A stretch of DNA of 39,031 nucleotides from Syncephalis plumigaleata (taxonomy: Eukaryota; Zoopagomycota; Zoopagomycetes; Zoopagales; Piptocephalidaceae). This document shows positions 31,005-39,031 of the stretch, in pieces. How positions within the stretch are numbered: the stretch's first letter is position 1; each line of letters begins with the position of its first letter. The notes under the pieces were generated by a model. That model was not told the DNA's origin. It was given only the letters and a program-made list of their open reading frames with translations, and did no database searches. A program made the position numbers and the translations under genes. The stretch is from contig JAIXMF010000105.1 in assembly GCA_025201365.1 (NCBI GenBank), forward strand, positions 1 to 39,031. The letters are read 5' to 3'.

Positions 31005-33835
31005 CTAATCACTATCGGAATCAGTATCATCGGCTGCTGCGGCATTCTTATTAGCCGTGGCACCACCACCACCACCAGTTTGTTGACGACGCATTGCAGC
31101 CATCTGACCTGCCAACGAGTCTTCCTCTGGTTCCGAGATATCATCATCGACTTCAGCCTCTTCTGGTAAGACATCTGGCTCGTGTACTTGCAACTAGAAA
31201 GACAAGCAATGATTATTAGTATTACGAATAATGTACTCATAAAGCGATAAACACTTACACGAACATCCATACGTGCATCACAACCGAGATAGGTGTCACT
31301 CTTGACGAACACGGTGAATGGATAGTGACCCACACGAGCTGGTGCTTGGAATTGAATCTTCACTTCACGATCACCCAACAAGTCTGTAATGGTAATTGGT
31401 GTAGCGACAATACCGTTGGATCGTATATCACCGAGTACTACCCACCATACTGGGCGTTTGTTCTAGATAATAAACAGTAGATAGTAGGCATCATATTAGT
31501 CAATGACTCAAATATATATAGTATATACGATATATCATAAACATACTAATGGGAAGTAGGGTGCGTGTGCTGGAGGTGGACGTGTACCACCAGTAGTCTC
31601 GTAATCCATTGATAGTAGTTTGTCCACTTCTTCCGCGCTACCTGGTTGAGATGGTGTCGGTAGACTATCGGTCGATTGGCGACACTCGGTTAATCGAAGA
31701 CGAACGAGGAATGTGATGATAGCACCGGGTGTGCACGCATCATCGCCGATCACCTTTAGAATGGCGCGGGTCACTTCAAGACGTGGATGATGCTTGGCAA
31801 CGAGCATTGTATCAGCGTATTCCTCATCGCTTAGACTGCGCATTAAGGAGCGACGATCATCCTCGGACAATTCCATTAATTCGCTAACTGTTCGAATGTT
31901 ACGCTATTACATCAACAACAATGTAGATTAGTAAATAATTGTAATAGCAGTAATATTCATGATAATGTACCTTTTTTGTCTTGCAATGCTTTATGATTTC
32001 TTGATCAACATGTGGTAATTGGAGTAGAGGTGTGGCTTGTGCAGTTGTACCTTGAACTAGCATCTAAATGTACAATTCGGATGAGTTGATCAATCAACAT
32101 AATCATAATGATAATTATTACTTACTTGTGAGATGTCCATACAGAACATGCTAGTGGCTAACCAGCCATGAGATAAGGCAATTTGCATCATACCCTGAGT
32201 GAGATGAGCTGCCTTTCCAACGATATACTCTTGATCTGTTATACATGGTAGAGTTAGATATATATATATACGTTCATAATGATTTGTTACATTAAATAGA
32301 TAGTTACCTTTCTTCAAATTAGCATTAGTAACGGGTACACGATAGAAATGTGCGTACATCAATGTTGCAGCTTTGTAAGCAGTAGGTGCAGTGAACTGAA
32401 TAATGATCAGATCAGTGTAATGTCAGTAATCGAATAGAAATACAACGAATAAACAAGTAGATAACATTACCTTTTTGGAGCGTTCAAACTTTTCCGCACG
32501 AGCATCGGCTAGTTTCTTAATCTCAGCGGCTAATGCGGGAATCTCTTGATTATCCTCGGTACGCCATGGACATTCCTCCTTGAACTCGGTGCTATCCGAC
32601 ATGATATCAATCAATCCTATACCGATTGATTAGTACAGATAGTACAAGTGTCGTTCTAATGGTCAACCTACCTCGAACATGCGTGTTCTCCTTCATTTCC
32701 TTGAAGAAAAGTGCCATGGTCTGATTCATGATTTGATCCTTCGTATAACGACGTGATTTATACCACCAACGACCCTAAACATTGTAATAATCATCCAGTA
32801 TTAGTATAAAGTAACTAGTACACACTGTATTATGTGTCTATGTGCACTATTACTTACCACACCCAATGGTAGGAATACACCAAATAGCGAGATATACGCA
32901 AGAAGTACCTATTATCATAGCAAGACAAGATTAATAAGATGTAATTATACGCTATTATTCTTGATGATTATATACGTACAAAGTTGGCACTACCACCCTC
33001 GATAAGCCAAGGAGGTAACGCGATACCCATAGTGAATGCTATTTGAAAAACAATAGTAAGCATTCATGTTCTCAAATGTAATGGCCACTATTTAAAACTA
33101 TACCTTGACGTCCATCGGGATGACCCCATTCCTCATAGTTTCTACGTGTATCTTCATCGGTCAATCTATATGGTGTCATTCATTAGTTAGTGATGCATTA
33201 GTGAGAGGGCAACAACATTGCCATAGTACATACACTTTATAGGCCTTGGTAATCTCAACAAATTGAGCTGCGGCAGCTTCCTTTTCGGCATCGCCCACTT
33301 TATCAGGATGGTATTTCAAACTGAGCTTTTTGTAGTGCTTCTTAATTTGATCCAATTCAACACCACTGGATATGCCGAGCACCTCATAAGGATCCCAGAG
33401 TTTGAGTTCTACGGGTGTTGTCGCCACTTTATAGGCTACATAGGAGAATAGACACCAACCTATGGCCAATAGGTAGAATCGTCTATGCGATAATGATCAT
33501 CACCATTAATAGATTAGTTTAGTATATATATGTACATATGTACACTTTAATACACGTCTAGCCAACTTACTGTTTACCGCCTATGCTTGATTTCTTAACT
33601 CGTTCATTGGATATTTTACGTTCTTTCGCGCGACATTGCTCACAACGACAAACGTTCTTTTCCGAAGCACCTAGAATTGAGTCATGGATTAGAAATAGTT
33701 TGCTATCCAACCAATGGAATACATACCAGTACCACCAATTAATTGTAGTAATGTGAACGGTACTAACAGAATGACTAGTACTGTCAGTACAAAGTAATAA
33801 AATGTCACTCCGGACTCGTCGTAATTGTACTGCAT
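31005..33835 (-). CDS. SEC63: SEC63, ER translocon J-protein, 14 exons
   Basis: Exons (5' to 3'): 33835-33727, 33670-33571, 33482-33234, 33165-33104, 33038-32980, 32908-32858, 32774-32672, 32616-32471, 32395-32308, 32235-32126, 32063-31971, 31903-31547, 31462-31259, 31193-31005. They total 1920 nt, 639 residues, in frame throughout, with 13 GT-AG introns of about 55-90 nt. Features in order: TM1 (YYFVLTVLVILLVPFTLL), a Cys-rich CRCEQC patch, TM2 (YLLAIGWCLFSYVAYKVA), a J domain with the HPD motif (LKYHPDKVGD) and WGHPDGRQG, and TM3 (VLLAYISLFGVFLPLGV). The cytosolic Sec63/Brl domain follows, then a short acidic tail DDTDSDSD. SEC63 recruits and stimulates the lumenal Hsp70 (BiP/Kar2) for post-translational import through Sec61. 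The start matches the conserved short N-terminus. Confidence 0.95.
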
Positions 33836-34371
33836 AGTGAAGCAATACGTATGAGACTACAGTGTACGCGTAGCACTGTAGTATAACACGACTGACCAAG
33901 TAATAAGCGAAAAGGGAATTTATGTGAAGCACAGGATATCAAGCAACTTTTACCGTAACAATACCAGTAATAGTTGTGGTAGTAGCAGATATAAGAGTAG
34001 TAGTAGCAGTAGTATCAAATGTACGCAAGTATATATCCGATAGAGACGACACAGATTTGCAGGATAGCAAACGGGTTGACAAGGTGTTGACGTCCTGCTA
34101 AAGGGCAAAAGAAGAAGAAGCTATCCTACAAATCGATGTAGATCGTTCTAATTTTAACGATGTTGAATGGCAGACAATCCATGTCATTTAAAAGGATGAC
34201 GCCCAATCAGATATCGCCAGCACTTGATAGATCCACTTTTAATATAAACACAAAATTGACTATGAATGATGTGTGTGAGCAAATGTGCTCATTATAATAA
34301 TAATTTACGGTCTTTTTTTAATTTATTTTATTTTATTGACGTCGTGTTTTGCATATATATACTTGACAACA
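33836..34371. promoter_or_regulatory. Divergent promoter region of SEC63 and MCMBP
   Basis: 536 bp between two divergent start codons. It contains GTAGTAGTAG triplet runs (33975-34010), T-rich tracts near 34315-34335 and a TATATATA run at 34353-34360 about 15 bp before the MCMBP start. No further gene seen. Confidence 0.5.
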
Positions 34372-36756
34372 ATGGTACCTACTGATCAGGACACTTGTAT
34401 TAATGCGCCATTGGCTCAAGTACAAAGACTATTTGGTAAGAGGCATGTAATGATACCTAGTAACTATATGCATAACCTTGCCACTTACTTAGAGGAGAAC
34501 TGGCGTCCAGAAATGCCCGTTGAGCATACATGGGGTGTGCCCGAGTATTTTAACGCGCTATATGACACGGAAGAGAAGCGAGATCGGGTAAGTGCTAGTA
34601 CTAATAGCAAGTATTATAGATAGTAGACTAATAAATGCCATTATTATTATTCTTGCATTTATAGATTCCTTCACTGAATACACTACCAACTAGTGAATGG
34701 CGACCAGGTACATTGGTGCGCTTCCGTTGTATGGTTCAGGATACTAGTTTCGGTCAAGAGATTGCCGTTGATGCCGTTTGTTCTTCAGATGGGCAAACAT
34801 GGAAATCCTACCGTTACTCGGATGGTACAAGTAATGAATCTGATGACGCAACATCAACATCGGATACGGCGGTAAATGTCGATGCACTCTACGCGGGACA
34901 GGATCGTGTACGTCTTAATGAACTGCAACTGCTCTACTGCGTGTCTATTCCAGGTGAAACTGAATGGGCTCGTCGGCAGTATAATGAAAAAATGACGGCA
35001 CGTTGGGGATACGATCCATTAATACCGAGCAGCAATGATATGACTGCATCAAACAACCCTAATGCTCATTCCTCAAAGTTGGCCATCAAGCATCCGATAG
35101 AAGAGGAGGCTTCGTATAGTTGCGGTGTTATTGTCAAGGTAAATTGTTGTCGCAATAATTATTAGATCGAGTGCATCTTACCTATATTACTATTAGATAC
35201 TCGGCAATGCGGATGATATTAAAGTGACAGATACAGTAGAGTTTATAGGTGTTTATAGTCAAGCACCTGTCGTGTAAGTAAATAGAATGATCGTACTACT
35301 AACAAATGCTAATATAAAGAAACTAGAAATAACGACTTGTTATCAGTGGGCAATGGCACTGGTGCAATCGAGTATTCACCATGTATTCATGCTATCGTTC
35401 ATCGTGTACTGCATTCAGACGCGGAAACACCATTACATGTATCACGATGCTTGGACAAAACAGGCCACCTTACGACGACAGATGACATTAATCCACGTGA
35501 TATAGCCATTGAATCACGTCAACGGATATTGGATGATTTCACGCAATTATTGAATGGGGATAGTTTGGCTGCAGAATACATGTTATTAGCATTGATATCA
35601 CGCGTGTAAGTTGGATAGCGTATATGATTATTATTATTGTTACTATTGTTATTAATGCATGATCAATGAGTAGACAGCATCGAGTTAATACAACTACAGT
35701 GGGTAATCTTACACTAAATCTAACTAAAATACCTGCATCATCTGCATCATCAAATGAAGTGAGAACATCAGACAATGACATTAGTCGTCTTTACAGTACA
35801 TTAGCTAGACGTGTTCATCATCGTCTGACTGATCTCGTGTCCAAATGTGTTACATTGCCAATGTCACTGCATTGTCTAAATCATCGTCCATTCTGGCCAC
35901 GAGATACAGGATCAGGTGTTGAGAAATTAGCGAGTGGTCGTTTACAATTATCGGCAGGTACATGTCTACTAATAGATGAGACAGCATTGGATGAAGGCAA
36001 GCTAGAAGATACAGGTGAGGCTGAATCGATTAAAACAATGATGACGATAGCTAATAATACATCATGCATCATACTAGGTGTTCGTAATGTACGAGCATTA
36101 GCACGAGTGGTTGAAACACAACAATTAGACTACGCGTTTCCTTATCGTGGTGAGATTAGTTTCCCTACTAATCTTAATCTGCTTATCTTCTCTACCGCAC
36201 GCTCCATGCTTCCAGTGAGTATCAAGGAGTGCTAATAATAGCATAGAATGATTGAGACGAAAAAGTTTAATGCAAACATGTTGTCATTAGGCCGAATTTG
36301 TACTACCATTACAATTGAATTCAACGACCGATAACGCAACAGCTGATGCAGATGCCAATGTTGTTGATGAGGAGTGTCTACAACAATGGCGAATGTATTT
36401 GGTGATCACGCGTGTACTGGCGCATGAGATACCCGAAACATTGTCGCAGCAAATACAACAGGACTTTGTTGATCGTCGCCGTGCCAACACAGAACAAGCC
36501 ATGCCTGTGATGACGGATGCCGAACTATCACGGGAACTACTCGTAGCACGGTAAGCAGTCATGTTGTATTGATAGTGTGACGTATGACATTTATGTTTTC
36601 TTTCTTGCTTATTGTTTGCTTAATGACGCTATTATTCATTATGGTGCATGCAGATTGATTGCTCAAAGCTACGGCGAGGAAAAGCTTAATGAAACACATT
36701 GGCAACAGGCAAAACGTATGGAATCTGAACGACGGGCTCGTTTAACTTTTGTATGA
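34372..36756 (+). CDS. MCMBP: Mini-chromosome maintenance complex-binding protein (MCMBP/Mcb1), 7 exons
   Basis: Exons 34372-34587, 34665-35138, 35197-35273, 35327-35605, 35674-36214, 36291-36550 and 36654-36756 total 1950 nt, 649 residues. Family marks: an N-terminal RLFGKR...NWRPEMPV region, LVRFRCMVQD, LYCVSIPGETEW, VKILGNADDIKVTDTVEFIGVYS, LNGDSLAAEYMLLALISRV, NLTLNLTKIP, SGRLQLSAGTCLLIDETALDEG, GEISFPTNLNLLIFSTARSMLP, and a C-terminal QDFVDRRR...LLVARLIAQSYGEE. MCMBP binds the MCM3-7 subunits in the nucleus and acts in MCM assembly and unloading. It is absent from budding yeast but present in fission yeast, plants and animals. The acceptor of exon 5 is a tandem GAGTAG; either AG keeps the frame. 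The acceptor of exon 4 is the distant CTAG at 35326, because the closer CAG breaks the frame. Confidence 0.94.
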
Positions 36757-38857
36757 AGCTGACTAGACATCTATAAGGCGTAGTAATAAAGATACTGCTT
36801 TTTTCTTTCTATTAATTACGTGAATATTACACACGTACACATACACATACACGTACACACACACACCTATACAAGCAGAAATCTAGACATTTCTCGATAT
36901 TTACACCATCCTATTCCATCTCACTCGTCATTTTCACATTCATCTTAACATAGGCCAAAAGTACACCAATTATTTACGTGCTATTAATCAGAAGACTGTT
37001 TATTGATTATGCTTACCCGTTTACTACGTGACATTTCGGGATAGTGTCGTTGGACAACACTCGCTACTGGTTCCTTCTTGTGCCGGTCTATCAAACGTGG
37101 ACATACACCACATAGTGAAGCACATGTACACCCCACATACGCATACGCGTACACGTACACACATACATCCAGATGATGGACATACTCGTATACACGCAAC
37201 ACGCATACGTAGAACACATGTAAGCATGAACACATTGTGTTGTTCCGTTGATAGTAATTGCATCAAGAGATTAGTACAAATGAGGCAGCAGTATCATTGC
37301 TTATCATGTCTATTAGTAGCGACACTAGCAATCATTATATAAATGTCAACTTACCCCCGTGTAACTAGTAGGCTAAATAAGCAACTAACTACCATTTGTA
37401 AACGCACAAGTAGATGAAGGAGGAGGAGGAGGAGGAGATAGAAGGTGAAACAATTCTAAGATTGGATCTACCAGATGTGAAAAAACGTTATTGTGTTGCT
37501 AAAAGAAAATGACGTAGTAGCATTGAGAACCACATGCTTCCTTCTATGCTCGTCTGGACCATACACACGTGAATACGAATATGGCATGTTCGCTTCTTTT
37601 TTTCCATTACTTCTTTCGTTCTTTCTTTCCTGTCGGGCACTGCATGATCCAATTACCGTTCGGAGCAATGACTGGCTTTGATAGTACAGCGTGGCCTACA
37701 CTGATTGGTCAGGTGAGCTGCAATAAAACGGCTGTGTCATGGGAGCAATCAGCTGGTGTGACCAACATGGTAGGCAAAAAAGTGAAAAAAGAAACAAGTA
37801 CATTCAATACTGCTCCGTGTATGTGTGTCCATTAGACAGAGGATGCATCTAAATGCCCCAATGCATCGTATGCACGTCAACCGGACTAGTTCGAGTCGAG
37901 TAGCATTGCTGACAATGAAGGCAGACTCAATCGAACATGATAAATACTTGAATTGCTGATTGGTGAAGCTATAAATTAGCCAGTTTTCATCGACCATTCC
38001 ACTTTCATGATCATTATCGCCCTCAACAACACACACAACCACACAATCACACACAATCACACACACACACACTCACATTATCATTTCATTTTCATTGGTC
38101 CTTATACCCGAAAAAACCTGTCATTGCCGTGTCTGGATCTCAAATCAAATCAATCAAATCGAGTAGAAGGAAAGGAAAGGAAAGAAAAAAACACACGCGA
38201 TTACAAGCACGTACACACGCACACACACATACTGCATTACAACACCGTCCCATCTGCCGTAGATTATACATATATATATATATATACATACAGATATAGT
38301 CTGATCATATCATATCATCAGTATTCCTCATTCAGCACGCGACTTTATTCATTTACTATTTCATTGTTTCCCGTGTGTCCATTAGATAGCATCAGATTGT
38401 ATACAACAGTATTATTCCATTTGTATGTGGTAAATCAAGGTTGTCTATTGTTTATCTCTTTCTTTCTTTCTCTTCATATCTATATCGATATAAGAAATAG
38501 CAAATTGTAGTGTAGTGCAGTAAAGTGACTGAGTAAAGTGAGTGTAGATTGTTGTAATAAGCATCAATCCACACGACAACGACATCGTCATCCTTATTTG
38601 TTGAACTTAAAAAGGAAAGCTTCATTTAAGCCTTTGCTTCGGACACGAGGTATGCTCGTGTCACTTGAATTTAATCAACTTATTTGTTATTCAATTCGGC
38701 ACTGTGCTATTCACCTCCCTGAGGTTTAGCACATTCCTATATAGTTTCTATTACTCTTTCTTCTCTTTCTATCATCAATCAATCAGATTGCTAGCAATAC
38801 GCGATTACACTATAGTAAAGAGTGTGTGATATTCGAAATAGTTGCAATCAACGCGAT
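36757..38857. other. 2.1 kb microsatellite-rich spacer
   Basis: No supported gene. It holds CA-type repeats at 36828-36870, 37120-37165, 38020-38075 and 38203-38230, a GGA hexa-run at 37425-37438, a TATATATATA run at 38270-38286, and CTTT-rich pyrimidine tracts near 37610-37630 and 38455-38475. Open frames here are mostly repeat-encoded. A minus-strand piece at 37130-37018 (CGVCPRLIDRHKKEPVAS) looks protein-like but lacks a start or splice context. The right part probably holds the promoter of the gene at 38858. Confidence 0.55.
38020..38075 (+). repeat. (CA)n microsatellite
   Basis: Nearly continuous ACAC units with CAAT interruptions, directly visible. Confidence 0.85.
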
Positions 38858-39031
38858 ATGGTTTGCTATACAACTGAGAGCTATACCGGCTCGCTAATGT
38901 TGAAATCAACCGAGGGTTTATTCAACGAGGATAAACATCAACATCAAAAGATCAACAACCGCACCAGCACCACCACCGTCTATTACGATATCGACTCGGA
39001 TTTCGACTCATCAATTGAACTGGATGAATAC
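38858..39031 (+). CDS. 5' end of an unknown gene, cut by the window edge
   Basis: The ATG at 38858 opens a frame that stays open for 58 codons to the window end: MVCYTTESYTGSLMLKST, then GLFNEDKHQHQK, a Thr-rich piece, and an acidic YYDIDSDFDSS...ELDEY. Composition is less repetitive than the upstream spacer and rises in GC, as in genuine coding exons here. There is no signal peptide or recognisable domain. Function unknown. Confidence 0.55.
   Translation, partial: MVCYTTESYTGSLMLKSTEGLFNEDKHQHQKINNRTSTTTVYYDIDSDFDSSIELDEY

Noticed and set aside
35327-35345. Acceptor ATCAG for MCMBP exon 4
   Set aside because: It shifts the frame to an early stop; CTAG at 35323-35326 keeps the family sequence.
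36984-37266. Cys-rich minus-strand frames (CGVCPRLIDRHKKEP)
   Set aside because: Half of each frame is coded by GTAC/CA repeats and all frames are open nearby; no splice context supports an exon.
37880-37905. TTCGAGTC motif suggesting a tRNA T-arm
   Set aside because: The flanking bases do not form a T stem, and no acceptor or anticodon arm is found.
38007-38510. 167-codon plus-strand frame
   Set aside because: Begins in a CA microsatellite (His/Thr runs) and passes through TATA and CTTT tracts; low-complexity artefact.

Overview
The window is nuclear eukaryotic DNA, most likely from an early-diverging (zygomycete-grade) fungus. Genes are compact with short GT-AG introns (46-96 nt, one GC-AG). 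The gene set fits fungi: ALG12, a secreted subtilase with a C-terminal Fn3-like half, a MUP1-type LAT permease, SEC63 and an MCM-binding protein, plus chromodomain Ty3/Gypsy elements. The exact taxon cannot be fixed from sequence alone.

Layout: the 3' part of ALG12 (+, 1-1078); a secreted subtilisin-like protease (+) whose N-terminal catalytic half (1770-3487) and C-terminal half (19973-20900) are separated by 16.5 kb of nested retrotransposons; a two-exon low-complexity His/Ser/Pro-rich protein (-, 21325-23656); a 3.2 kb spacer; an unrecognised four-exon polytopic membrane protein (+, 26893-28187); a LAT/MUP1-like permease (-, 28308-30041); SEC63 with 14 exons (-, 31005-33835); MCMBP with 7 exons (+, 34372-36756); a 2.1 kb microsatellite-rich spacer; and the 5' end of an unknown gene (+, 38858 to the window edge).

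The centrepiece is a three-deep set of Ty3/Gypsy LTR elements. Element A (- strand, 3488-19967, 359-bp LTRs, target duplication ACATC) sits in the protease gene. Element B (+, 6033-16852, 233-bp LTRs, duplication CAGTA) sits in A's pol between reverse transcriptase and RNase H. Element C (+, 6419-11476, 170-bp LTRs, duplication GACAG) sits in B's gag. Each LTR pair looks identical by eye and every element reads through in frame once its guest is ignored, so all three insertions look very recent. B and C carry C-terminal chromodomains and A does not. B also carries a complete trimeric-type dUTPase between protease and reverse transcriptase.

All three elements place pol in the -1 frame relative to gag. 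C has a textbook frameshift signal: GGGAAAC, a 6-nt spacer, and a 9-bp hairpin holding the gag stop. B has the same hairpin but no canonical slippery heptamer. A instead has a TAATG stop/start overlap. Three gag-to-pol arrangements therefore coexist in one locus.
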